Source: Diphasiastrum complanatum
Lineage: Eukaryota; Streptophyta; Lycopodiopsida; Lycopodiales; Lycopodiaceae
Length of the DNA stretch: 64,000 nucleotides
Assembly: GCA_029204225.1 (NCBI GenBank)
Contig: CM055095.1
Span: 75,998,896 to 76,062,895 of the forward strand
Direction: 5' to 3'
The position numbers were made by a program, and so were the translations under genes. Below, in pieces: positions 47,177 to 58,471 of this stretch; position 1 is the first letter of the stretch; every line of letters begins with the position of its first letter. The notes below the pieces were generated by a model. It was not told the origin of the DNA and ran no database searches. It worked only from the letters and a program-made list of their open reading frames with translations.

Positions 47177-47291
47177 ATGGTATCAGAGTATACGGAATTA
47201 AAGTTGATACAGTGGTATCTTTGTATCCCTCTTAACATTTTTTATACATCCATCAGTAAGCCGCTATTTGGACCTTATTCAGAATTAAAAG

Positions 47292-47516
47292 ATGTCGTCG
47301 ATCACCAATATTCAAGCTAAGATCACTACTATCTTGGACCCAAAAGGTTCAAACTACTTGATTTGGAAATTAAAGACTTCACTCTCGTTGAAGGGCGAAG
47401 GTCTATGGCAATGGATAGAACCAATTGAGGAAAAGCCAAAAGCTACTCCTGGCAAAAAACTTCGAGAATGGAGTTTAAAAATGACAAACCTTTAGCAATT
47501 ATTGTGTCTTTGGTGC
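47292..47516 (+). pseudogene. Copia family B gag N-terminus, truncated
   Basis: Starts MSSITNIQAKITTILDPKGS and continues with NYLIWKLKTSLSLKGEGLW, the DUF4219-type gag start. A frame break near 47490 and an abrupt switch to LTR sequence at about 47517 end it. It keeps the sense codon that is TAG in the copy at 15243. Confidence 0.85.
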
Positions 47517-47972
47517 ATGACAAACTGTCACGAAATATTCATTCGAGCCTGGAAACAGAGCGACTGTTTGAATATCAACCATCATAAACGGTTAGATTTC
47601 TATTGTTACAATATTAAAAGGCCAAAAGACTTGTAAATAAGAGGCCAAAAGCAGTCTTGTAGCAACATAAATACATATGAAACTCAATCAGAGATACAAC
47701 AACGAGATAAGACAGCAAGAGATGTATATTGATGAATTAGATTTAGAGTTATAAAAAAATTCGTTTTTGGTCAATAGTTTTTTATTGTCTAAATGCTCTT
47801 GAGTTGTCTCATACTTCCGCATATAATTTTTGCCATATTCAATCAGAATAAATATTGTTCTATTAGTACATAGATTAGATAAAATTGTGATTGAAGACAC
47901 TAATATTGGTATGATTTAATCGAACTCCCATCGTGTTCTCTGTGGAAGAATAATTGTTATTTTTCTTACAAC
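47517..47972 (+). repeat. 5'-truncated LTR of copia family B, copy 5
   Basis: Matches the 3' part of the B LTR from AACTGTCACGAAATATTC to TTCTTACA. The primer-binding site is missing; RNase H sequence follows directly. Confidence 0.75.
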
Positions 47973-48215
47973 AAACAGCAGTAACTCAATCTTCCTGTGA
48001 AGCCGAAAATGTAGCAGTAGCCAAGATGGCAAAAGAGCAGATCTGGATCAAACAGATATTGGAAGGATTTGATGAATCTAATTCTGAACCTTATGTCTTG
48101 TTAATGGATAACACTTTAGCAATCTATACGAAAGATCCTATATTTCATTTGAAAACGAAGCATATAGGTATTAAATCTTACAAGATGCACATTTCTTCTT
48201 TCTTCAAGATTTATG
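47973..48215 (+). pseudogene. Copia family B RNase H fragment
   Basis: Frame gives QQTAVTQSSCEAENVAVAKM followed by AKEQIWIKQILEGF, LLMDNTLAI, then KTKHIGIKSYK, the end of copia RNase H (usual SSxEAEY, DNxSA and KHID). It begins exactly where an LTR should meet its primer-binding site, so a deletion removed leader, gag and most of pol. Confidence 0.85.
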
Positions 48216-50439
48216 GTGCATGATTATTTCCTATTATTCAAAGCATATGTTGAGATGGAATTCTCATTGAAGATCAAAGCTTTGAGGAGTGGTGGAGCTC
48301 TTGGAGGAAATATACCATATGAAGTATTATTATTGAAGCCTAAGGTTGATTGCCTTAGTGTCTTTGAAGGTTCTCGCTTTGCACATATTCCCTTGGAAAC
48401 AAGGAGGATGGATGATCCAAGCTCATGAAAAATGGTTGGATGCTTATCCACCAAGGAGGCCTATAAAGCCATTATGCTCTCTATTTTTAAAAGTGATTGA
48501 GATTAAAGAAGTCATATTTTGTGAAGATCTACATTCAACCTTGGAAGGGGCCAAGTTCAAGGCATCCCAAGATGCATCTCAAATCATATCTATTGAAGAT
48601 TATCAAGATGTGAAGGGGCCTTCTCAACATATGATTTCAAGGGAATCTTCAAGATTGATGGCCAAGTCTTTATGGCTCATCTTTTATGGTAAAGAGAGGA
48701 AAAGTTCAGTTGGTATCCACTTTAACATTCTCACTTATGCTTCTCTTTCATTACTTGATGTACTATCTTGCTTTATTGAGATTTCTACATATTAAAATTC
48801 ATGTAAGGCAATTCTAGTTTTGGATGATGCCTATTGTATGGACATATTTCTTGTCATTGATGGCTTGGATATGTTTCCAAAACATTTTAGATGCAAGATA
48901 TTGTATCATCAAAAGTATGCTCTTAGATTTAGTAAGAGCAAGATTGAGCTTGTTGCCTAAAATTTGAAAAATCATGTTTTCACATGTTTTGAGGCAAATT
49001 GTAAACTTCTCTTGAGATTAAGTGAAGCATCCAAAGAGAACGCTTACATTCTTGAGCAAGTAGTTAGTCTCAAGAAGATCAGGATTTTATTTGATATCAA
49101 GATTAGATCCATCATGGATATAGTTCATTGTATGTGGACTAGTCAAGCTAGAAAGCATAATCTTGACGATCATCATTTTTTCACATCTTATGATCTTGAT
49201 CTCTATGATCCTTATGAGGCTTGGAAGCCTCGAATTTCTCTATTTATGGTGCAGCCATCATGCAAGTGGAGCTTCAAATCAAAGGCCATCATCAAGCATG
49301 GAGGAAGCACATGGTCATAGTGGCATATTGGTGGAGTACTCTTCAAGGATATTGGCAAGAGATTTCTACCAAAAGGCCTCTGTCACCAGTTAATAAGGTT
49401 TTTGGGTTTTACGAAAGCGATATCAAATCTACGCTTTTCCCAGACCAAGATATATTTTCAAGTTATGTAATCTTTCAGTACAAAGAGTTGAGCCTCCGAC
49501 TTGTGGTGTGCCAGCTTCAATGTTAATAAAAAGTGGCCAGTAAATTGAGTACTGTGCCAAATAGCTTAAATGTATAGTTATTTTAATTGGGAGACACCTT
49601 TACTTTAATCTCACATCTAATGAGAACATCAGATTTTATAAAGGTGGGGTGGATGTTGTAAAGCTACCTTTACAAGCTTTACTTCTGGTGCCAGCTATGT
49701 CCCCGACGCCAGCAGTGCCCCTGCTGCTCCCGGCGCCAACGGCGCCGGCACCGCTCCTGGCACCACTGTGACCAGAATCCAGCCGGCGCCAAGTTCCTAT
49801 GGCTGAAAATCTTTGATCGGTTCTAGTGGAGTCCAGAGAGCTCAGATCGATGTGCAATCACCTCACACGATCTAAGCATGATTAAAGGAAGCCTAGGGAT
49901 CAATAAAATCTAGAGAGAGAAAATGACTTTCTAGAAAGAGAAAATTCTAGAGAGAGAAAAACGTGCTTTACCAGCTTGGGTAAAGTGCTTGGTATGAGGG
50001 GGGGTGCTGAATCACACCAATACTATAGGGGAGTGCGGGTTGCGACTCAGGGCGAGCTCCAACCAAGTCTTAGCCTCCCTTGCTGGAATGTTGTCATGGC
50101 TCTCGCCTTGGCATGCTAGGGCCCCGGAGACTAGGGTCGGTCACACACTTGAAATGTAACCTTCTCAGATTTATCAATAAAGTGGGATTTTCCTCAAACT
50201 GACTCTGATTACCTTATGGGTTTCAGTGTTCGGTAAAAGCGCCAGTTGTAAGGCCGCTTCCAAATTTTTAAGTTGGCACATAGCTGAGGGTCGTATCCCG
50301 GGACGCCAACGGTATGCTGTCGGGACCATTTGGTCCAGGAACTAGTTGTCTCCATATCTGTCGCGGCTTGTGGTTCTGAGTGTTCCTTGCATGAACGTGA
50401 ATGGGTTAAGCTCTTGGGGAACGGGCTCTAATCTGTCGG
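48216..50439. other. Unassigned DNA with a GC-rich island
   Basis: No gene recognised. Open frames at 48346-48795 and 48964-49320 (149 and 118 codons) have no domain I can name, although their sequence is not low complexity and could be remnants of a gene or element. A GC-rich patch with GGCGCCAACGGCGCCGGCACC-type words (over 49690-49795) contrasts with the AT-rich surroundings. Confidence 0.4.
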
Positions 50440-50760
50440 CTGAGTTGGATGGCTTGCTTGGGTGGAAGTTACCTGTTTATGGCTGTCCAGTCTGGCATGG
50501 CGCCAGGTTGGCTTTCAACGCTCGTGACGAAGCTTTCAGTTGGTTAAGTCTGATGTAATTTAGACCGCTTGCTTGGAATGGATGTTACTCGTTTGTAACG
50601 AAGCTTCGAGTTGGTCAAGTTTGATGTATGTCGGGCAGTTTGCTTGGAGGGAAGTCACCCACATCGGGACCCCCGATCTGGCCTGGCGCCAGGTTGGATC
50701 TCAATGTTGGTTCTCGAAACTTCAAGTTGGTTAAGTCTGATCGTTGTTGGCGAGTTGGTT
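50440..50760. repeat. Imperfect tandem repeats with GGCGCCAGGTTGG
   Basis: Three diverged units share GCTTGCTTGG, GAAGTNAC, GCGCCAGGTTGG and AGTTGGTTAAGTCTGATG; the middle one has an internal deletion. They lie beyond the end of the gypsy pol remnant. Confidence 0.6.
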
Positions 50761-50809
50761 GCTTGTATGTCAAGTGGGTTTGGATGGCAAGAGTTGAAGG
50801 CTGGGAAGC

Positions 50810-52347
50810 TAAGTCGTGGTTCCCGGCTCCCTTTGGGATGCCTGCACTACAGGTGAGATGCCTTTCATGTCTTTATAGGACCATGCAAAGACATGTCTAT
50901 ATTTTCGTAGGAGCTTTTCAAGCCCTCTACGTTGCTCGCGATTGAAATGAGCCCCGACGTGGACAATATATTTGTCACTTTCAGGTGGCTCGCTCGAGGA
51001 AAGTGATGGTTCGGGCAGGGCCTTCATATGATGAATTACCCTTTGGCTCGCGTTGAGCTTGGGGTAATTGGATGGTTACATCCTTGATCGTATAGTCCTT
51101 AAAATATGCAGGCACATCATGGGCTAAAGTTTTGAGGGGGGCCTTGTCTTTTAACTACCTATTTGGTGATTTGGAAGATTCAAAGGTTGGTGTAGGAACA
51201 GAAGCAGTCTCATGAACTTCCTTAACAGTGGTAAGGTCGCCAGGCGGTTGAATTTGAAGAGGTTTCTTCATCTTTTTCTTCATGTTATGGCCACATGGTT
51301 GTGGCTTCGGAGGTCGTGAAGTGTGCGGGTGAGGAATGTGTGGTACATCATGGAAAATCTCGTCATCAATTTGAGAGATTGTTTCTTCCTCACAAAGATC
51401 CCATGGATAATTTGGTCGTTTGACACAGCAGAACTTAGAATCGGTTTTTCGACTGCCACCTTAGCAACTGGTTCCACTTTGGATGCATGTTGTGGGAAGG
51501 CCTTGAGTGGAAGTGCTTCCATGTAGTTGAGGATTTGAATATCAGAAATGTCCAAATTGTTTGGGCAATTTTGAATTCGTAGGACATTCTCGTTATCTAT
51601 GAATAAATCTTTTGATTCATCAGTAGATAGCCATGCAACGTTTAGCAACTCATCATTGTGTGGAAGAATATCAATAAAATTGATATTAATGATAGGTGTA
51701 TCAAGATCAGGTAATTGTTCGTGGTCGATCAGGGGAGGAGAGGAACAATCATCCTGATGTTGAGCACAGTAATCGGCATTCACACAATCAATGGTAGCTA
51801 GACTATGACTCAAGTTTATGATATCAGTAGATTTAACATAATGACATTTTTTGTGGCTGGACTGGTATGGCTCAAACACTGAATTAGTGGTCGAGGATCC
51901 CTCGTCATGAATGCATGCGGGTGAATCAATGGTGACAAAACTGTCTCGATTTTCAAAGGTGGCTCGACCTTTGCTCCAGTTGTGAACGACTCGTGCATTG
52001 GTGAGCCATGGGCGACCAAGTAGTAACTCATAGGAATAGGCATTATTGGGAATATCAAGTACTACTAGATCTATAGAAAACTTTAGACCTCCTAGTTTGA
52101 TCAACACTTGCGGAAGGAAACCGGTAGGTCGAACCACACTTTGATCAGCCATCCTAAGCTGACGAGTGGGTTTGGTAAGCTTGTCTCTCAGATTCCATTC
52201 TAGCATAAGAGATGTGGAAATGATATTGACACTTGAGCCGCCATCGAGAACAGCTAGGACTTCACAAGATTGGCGATGGGTAGCTGGTATTTTGATGTTG
52301 CCCCGTTCACTGAGTGGATTGGCGAGGTGTAATGACATTTCGGGCAA
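50810..52347 (-). pseudogene. Ty3/gypsy protease and start of RT, element 2
   Basis: An open frame of 355 codons (52347-51280) holds an aspartic protease: AVLDGGSSVNIIS at the catalytic site (DGG rather than DSG or DTG), then ADQSVVRPTGFL, then ELLLGRPWL. A linker follows. At 51027-50810 the frame ELLRKYRHVF-type motif (EKLLRKYRHVFAWSYKDMKG) marks the start of the RT region of plant gypsy elements. RT, RNase H and integrase are missing beyond 50810. The long uninterrupted protease frame suggests a younger insertion than element 1. Confidence 0.88.
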
Positions 52348-54057
52348 CTCATCAGGGGTGGTGGTGTCAGTGGATTGGATCTAGTGTGTCCATTTGCCAG
52401 CATACTTCCATAGAACATGGAAAGGGAGAGTGACATTGGCTTGCAGTAAATTCCCAGACTTTAGTACCTTCAAGGGTTTTGCTTTCAAAAGGCTTGTGAG
52501 GTACTTTATGGGAGGTGGAAAATTGCTGATCGGCATTGTGGATTTGCTGGCGATACTGATGATGCAGCCAAATTTTTTTAGATCGGTGAGGATAAACTAT
52601 CGAGGTCGAACCTTCACTTGGAGGGATAGCATGCTATTGAGTTTTGCTAGGTGCAAGTGTAGGGGCTTGGCGTTGAATTTGTGCCCGAGTCAAGACCCAT
52701 GCGGGATGAGTTTCAACTGGCAAAGTTTCTACTTGCACTGAACAGACAGGAGCAGCAGGTTTGGATCAGAATGTGCTGTCCTTCACGTGATGTTCAATAT
52801 CGTAGTTTTCACAAGCTGGAGGAAAGCGGAGTTTATCTGGGCAGCAAATACTAGGATGCTTACATGCACAGATAAAACATCCTTGTATTGTTGGGAGTTG
52901 ATGCGCAGCAAATACCGCATGGTTTGGATTGTACGTTTGGGCATTGGGGTCCACTGCTTGGGCATTAGGATCATATGTATAATAAACAACTGTCTTAGTG
53001 GGGTACTGTTGTTGAGTATGGTCTTCCACATAGTAGGTTGCTGGATCGATAGTATTGGGATCAAGATAATGTACAGCTTGTTGTGGAGCAGGTTGGTTAA
53101 CGGCAAACTATTGACGTGGTGGTTGGTACTGATTTGGTGCAGTTGGTCATGGTTGGTATACCTCTGGTTGTGGCATAGGCTGTTGTGGAGGGTAGGGGCG
53201 GTATGCTCGATAGATGGTGGGTCTGGGTGCAGCTGGAAAATGGTTTCACAATTGAGGGCATTCATTAGCAGTATGATGTTGTGAGCAGATTGGACACCAG
53301 ACATTTTCTCGTGCTAGAAAAGATTTCTCAGCAATCTATTTCATGGCGGTTTGAAAATCGGCAGTGAGTTTATCCATATGTGATTGTTGAGCTTTTTGTC
53401 AGATTTCCATTTGATGCATAATTTCAGAAGATTGAGCAACATTTTCAGACTGCGGGTGATTAAGATGGTGGGATTCTTATATTTCTTTTTATGATGGTCA
53501 AAGTCATCGTTGAAACCTTCGTCTTCTTCACGGATAGCATCAGTCATCACGTCTTTAAGTTGATCATCAAGGTCAATTGGTTTTAGTTCTCGGCGGATGT
53601 TTTTAGGCAATTCAGCCAAGAACAGTTTTATGGCCATTCGTTTAGTGATGTTTTCATCAACACATTCAACCTTGAGACGTTTGAAGTGCTCAATGTAGTT
53701 TCAAACAGACTCGTCGCGACACATCTTGATATGGGTAATTTGGATGAACGGGCTCTAAGTCAGTTTGGATGGTCTGAAACACTTTATGAGGGCATCTTTG
53801 AGAGTGGTCCAAGAAGCAAAATCAGGAGTTTCAAGGTTAAGATACTACTCTTTGGTTGTTCCATAGAGTACCATGGGGAATAGGCGAAGCTTTTCAATCT
53901 CAGCGGTATCTCCACAGAAGCGGCATGCATTATCAAAGTCTTGGAGAAATCGGACTGGGTCAGATTCTCCATCGTACTTTGGTGCATCGATATGTCAAAT
54001 TCTGCGTTCTAGTCGTGGAGGGGTTGAATTGGAAGATTCAACACAATCTCGAGACAT
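52348..54057 (-). pseudogene. Ty3/gypsy gag, element 2
   Basis: From the ATG at 54057: IDAPKYDGESDPVRFLQDF, then RLFPMVLYGTTKE, then YIEHFKRLKVECVDENITKR, then IKLFLAELPKNIRREL. This is the retrotransposon gag (capsid) domain. Four or more in-frame stops lie in the first 120 codons, and a frameshift follows near 53480. Downstream is a Pro/Gln/Tyr-rich region with Cys/His clusters (CSICSQHH near 53290 and CFICACKHPSICC near 52880) that may be degenerate zinc knuckles. Confidence 0.87.
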
Positions 54058-55290
54058 TATGCAGAGTGTGGAGTAGAGTAACAGTATAGATGATCAGGGC
54101 AGTACTGTCCTTGGCAAAAAAGACAAAAAGGGTAGTTTTCTTGTAGAATGGAGGATTTTGGACAAAAAATTGGACTTTTGTGTTGTAAGAGAATTTGCAG
54201 ATGGGCTAAGAAATCATGGAGAGACAGAGGAATCAAATTGTAGTAGTCGCAAATTCTGACAGGGAGTGCTTTTTGTCAAAATACTAATTTTTTTAATATT
54301 TTTGAAAAAAAAATTGAATGGTAGAATTCGCGAAGGGTATAGATAATTCATGCTCACTGAGGACGATTTCGTAGGGTGGCTAACGATTTCTGATTTTACT
54401 GACAGAGAGAGGATAAGGTTGAAAAGGTGACTTTCTAATAGAAAACAGACAAAATCTTTGAGATAGAATTCGCGAAGTTGCTGGAGACTGATCTTGACTA
54501 GATCGAGCCTCAGGGAAGCCGTCAAATTCTAAGACAAAGATTTGGGTGAAAAGCAAGGGATTTTGACAGTATATTAAGTTGTTTTCACAGAATCTGAATT
54601 GGGTCAGAATTCATGGAGGTGATAAAATGAAAGATCAGGGTCTGTTATGGCTGTAGACAGACCGGCGAATTCTGATATACCTGTTTGGTTGGAAAAAATT
54701 GGTCACTTCTTTTCAAAGAAAATACCCAAGTTGAAACTTTTGTTGCTTCCCCCCTACTCACAATATGGTGTAGTATAGAGAGGATTGTCCACCTTTTAAG
54801 TTCCTACCAAAAGCTTCAAAAGGAAATAGTTAACGAAAATGAATGCACTAAGGCTTGCCCAACTAGTGCCCGAAACGAAAATGAAACTATCTAAAACAAT
54901 AAGTAACCAATCCTTGCTAAGGCTTACCCAACTAGAAAGGTTACTAAACTAGATCCTAAATTAACACTCACAAGGGAAATGGAATGATAGATTGCGGCTA
55001 ACTAAATAATCAATCAAATAAATACATGCCACAATACAAACCGACGAGAAGGATGCAAGAGGAGGCCCGAGCACCTTCCCTCAAGCTATGCACCTTCCCA
55101 AAGGGAACAAATGAAATAGAGAGATAGTCTCAAAAATAGAGAGCTTGATAGCTTATTCTCAAAAGTGTCCTTTACGTGGCAAATACCTCTCCTTTTATGG
55201 CAAGGAGGTCTTCCATAAGTATCCACTAACTTATGGGATTAACTTATTTCTAGCCTTTCTAGAACTTCTAACTTAGGACTTAGAACTTCA

Positions 55291-55400
55291 AAAAGTTTCT
55301 AACTTAAGAAAACTTAAGACAAAAGTTTCTAGCTTAAGAAAACTTAAGACAAAAGTTTCTAATCTTAAGTTTCTTAAGTCTAAGTTCTAAATCTAAGTTT
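55291..55400. repeat. 30-bp tandem repeat within an inverted repeat
   Basis: Units at 55291-55320 and 55321-55350 differ by one base (AAAAGTTTCT, then TTAAGAAAACTTAAGAC), with a partial third unit. The right part reads CTTAAGTTTCTTAAGTC, complementary to the unit, so the region can fold into a hairpin rich in CTTAAG. Confidence 0.85.
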
Positions 55401-55884
55401 AAGTTATTTTATTATTTTAAGCTTCTACTCATGGACTTACAAAACACATGCCATGGTAGAAGTTTATTGACAGAGACTCATACGTGGACTTACAAAACAC
55501 ATGCCACGGAGTTTTATTTCTTTTTTATATTTTCTCTGTGTTTGCACAGTTGCTAACATGGATGGATGGTGGCACGTATTTGAATAGGGATGATCACACA
55601 AAAAAATGGATGTTGTAACGGTGCAGTTGGCAACAATGGTGAGTGATAGATGGCCTCGACGGTGCCAGGGCGGGTGGGGTCCGGGGTCTGGCGCCTTGGC
55701 CCAGGGGTCTGGGGGACTGCGCTGGCCTCCAGCACTAAACGATATGACTTGTATAAGATCAAACGGGTATTTCGCGGGTCAAGTCACTAGTAGTTCAAGA
55801 TTTTTTTTGATTTTTTCAGATTTTTTTAACAGAAACCTTCGCCTGCTGATATATGATTTACCACAATGTATTACCACTTTAGGG

Positions 55885-56720
55885 AGCTTGGCGAGGGTTT
55901 TTGTTGGCGAAGGATGGTTCAGCAAAGGCTTTGAAAGCATTTTGGGCGCGATTAGCACTGGGAACCTTCGCCACTATCCCTCTGATGGAGACTAACCTTT
56001 GCCAACTTGCAAGGAAGTACAGATTGATGATAAGAGGGTTGGCGAGGGTTAGGCGAAGGTTCTCATGGCGAGAAATAGTCTGGTGAAGGTCTAGAGGGTA
56101 ATTTGGCACTTTTGAGAGCTAAGAACGTTCACCGGACTAGTCACAGGTGATATTAACCTTCCTGACTTCACAGATACTTTAAAACAATGTTTTATGACTA
56201 TTATGAGCTCAGCGAAGATTAATGATATATTGGCGAGGGTTTATGAAGATTGGCGAAGGTTCAAAGGACTTAGATTTTTCTGTAAGCATTGGGAACGTCC
56301 ACCTAACCACTTTTTCTCAATATTAATCTTCGCTGACTTCACTGAAGTTAGAAAACATGGACAAGTAGCTACTGGCAAACTGGCGAAGGTTTACAGTAAG
56401 TACTTTTACAGATATTGAAGTTGGCAAGGGTTCTGATAGCAAATTCCTACTTTTGGTGACTAAGAACCTTCGCCAGAGACCATACACTCGGTATTAACCT
56501 TCGTTGACCTCCTGGGCGAAGGTTGTCTAGGGTGTTTTGGGCTACTGTGAGATTCTAGACATTTTTAACAAAGGTTATTTCATTTTTCTGGCTATTTTTT
56601 GGCAATTTTGGCAAACTGCCTGGGAAATAACCTTTGCCTGACTAACTGTAGGTATTGATGATGTGGCAGAACGTACTTCCAGGTGGGCAAAGGTTGGTTT
56701 GATCAGAGCAGAAAGTTATG
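55885..56720. repeat. Dispersed GGCGAAGGTT words
   Basis: The word or its complement occurs at 55906, 55964, 56052, 56252, 56382, 56465 and 56515, with GGCGAGGGTT variants at 56041 and 56232 and GGCAAAGGTT variants further right. Both orientations occur at spacings of 60-200 bases. Confidence 0.85.
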
Positions 56721-57002
56721 AGGTCTGATAGGTGTTTTTTGGCTCTTTTCTGGACAGTTTCTCAAAACTACATGATTTTTTCTAATTTTTAGGATCTATG
56801 GAAGGGATAGGGTGCTAGGATCTGATGATTCTCACCTCTCAATCTCTCTCCACAGATCAAATTAGCAACAAATCATGAAAAAAACAACAAATCTAACATC
56901 TACTCCACACTAAACTACCCCCACACATTCATTCCACAAGTAAAAATCACAAATACAAGATGAATGTATGCAAGCTAAAAAAACAAGAAAATGCTAGTCT
57001 AT

Positions 57003-57020
57003 TCCTCGGCAATGGCGCCA
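57003..57020 (-). promoter_or_regulatory. Primer-binding site of gypsy element 2
   Basis: On the minus strand it reads TGGCGCCATTGCCGAGGA, close to the tRNA-Asp-type plant gypsy site. The adjoining LTR end is near 57026. Confidence 0.82.
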
Positions 57021-57324
57021 AAAAATTGTAACGGCCTTGGTTCACCTGTCACGTATCGATTCGTTCCCAAGGGAATAGTGCTTCCCTTGCGAAGTTAGCT
57101 TGTAAAACCTACTCTAACCACACCTATATTAACCACATATAACTAACCACCCTACTTTAACCACAAGCATGAGACTGAAGAATAGATTACAATGGAGGAG
57201 GTGCTTACATCCTATCCTCTCTACTCTCTTAGAAATCATTAACAACATGCAAATAGAACAAAGAAGAAAATACAAGACACAAAAACGTGAGAGAGAGAGA
57301 GAGAAGGTGGGGGGGGGGGGAGGG

Positions 57325-57396
<72 letters not shown>

Positions 57397-57540
57397 AGCA
57401 AGGATGTTTTAATCTCATTTGGGTATAATCTCCTCCTCTTATTGAACATAGATATATGGTACAAATGGTGCCTTTTTATGGATGGGGAAGGCCCTTGCCC
57501 CTTTCTCCTATTGGTTAATTATAATGGCAAGGATCCTAAT
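57021..57540 (-). repeat. Gypsy element 2 LTR end with GA microsatellite and G-run
   Basis: The minus-strand LTR 3' end carries GGGAACGAATCGATACGTG. Further along, (GA)n occupies 57288-57305 and 57327-57391, split by G-runs of 12 and 6 at 57309-57327. The far edge of the LTR is not fixed. Open frames here are microsatellite artefacts. Confidence 0.6.
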
Positions 57541-58471
57541 CCAAGCCTCCTAAATTAACACAAAATGAATCTGGTGGTTCTAGGAAATCACAAGGGCACT
57601 CACATGATTCATGTGAGTTCTAATTTGGGCCCTTTTAGCTTTTTTATTAACAACTTGACTTAGGGCCTCTAATGTCATTTTAGAGTTTTAGGCCCCTAGT
57701 CATTTATTCCTAATTCTACAAGTTCTACAAAACCAAATTGCAAGCTCATTGGGTTGGGCTTATACATGCAGGAAGCCAGTGCCCTCGCACTTGTTACTCT
57801 ACATGTACAGTGTACTATGGTGGGGCCCACTTGGTAGTAGTATTTGGTTTAGCCAGTAGTATTTTAGTGGCGGGACCCACTAAGTGTCCCAACAGTGCAA
57901 AATTGACAAAAAAAAATTGGGTGCATTTGTTGAATCTATGCAAATGCAAGTCTAGGTGATACTAGGTGTTTCTCTAATTGGTTCAATTTTTGGACAGTTG
58001 GTATTTTTTTGTTCATTGATACATTTATTAGGAATAGAAATGGCAGCATTCTTTTAGCTTTCAAATATTTATAACAATTTCAGCAAGTTTGCATTGTATG
58101 TTTGTTTGCATAATTGAAATGGTTTGTTGTAATTGTTTTAAATATAGGCTTATTTCTACTGATAATTGCCTTGTTTGATACTTGAAATTGAGTTTTCCAT
58201 AACTAAGGCATACATGTATAGGTGTGTCTTTTATTTGTCGAAGGTACCTTTGTTGTTGTTTATTTTGAACAACGTTATGATTTGTATCTAGAGAAATATG
58301 GTAATGTGCAAATCGGTTATTTGGGACTTCGCCCGTTTGTCTTTTTAAGTATCGTATATGTCAGACAATTGCAGTTATTTTGATATGTGCAGGTACATCA
58401 ATAATTGAGCAAAATTGTTTTGCCATTTCAAAACTAGAGAGATATTTGTTATCATGAATTAGCTGCAAAAT
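57541..58471. other. Unassigned AT-rich DNA
   Basis: No gene called. On the minus strand, short stop-interrupted peptides continue from the reading frame at 58472-59559 (for example HDNKYLSSFEMAKQFCSIID near 58400), so part of this stretch may be the decayed end of that gene. Confidence 0.4.

Larger units (their letters stand above)
54058..57002 (-). mobile_element. Long untranslated leader of gypsy element 2
   Basis: About 2.9 kb between gag and the primer-binding site. No gene. It contains a 30-bp tandem repeat and hairpin at 55255-55420, a direct repeat TGGACTTACAAAACACATGC at 55432 and 55484, a GC-rich patch at 55640-55735, and dispersed GGCGAAGGTT words in both orientations at 55885-56720. 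The length may include nested insertions. Confidence 0.55.

Noticed and set aside
57129-57558. Frames of 111 and 129 codons on both strands
   Set aside because: They are translations of the GA tract and G-run.
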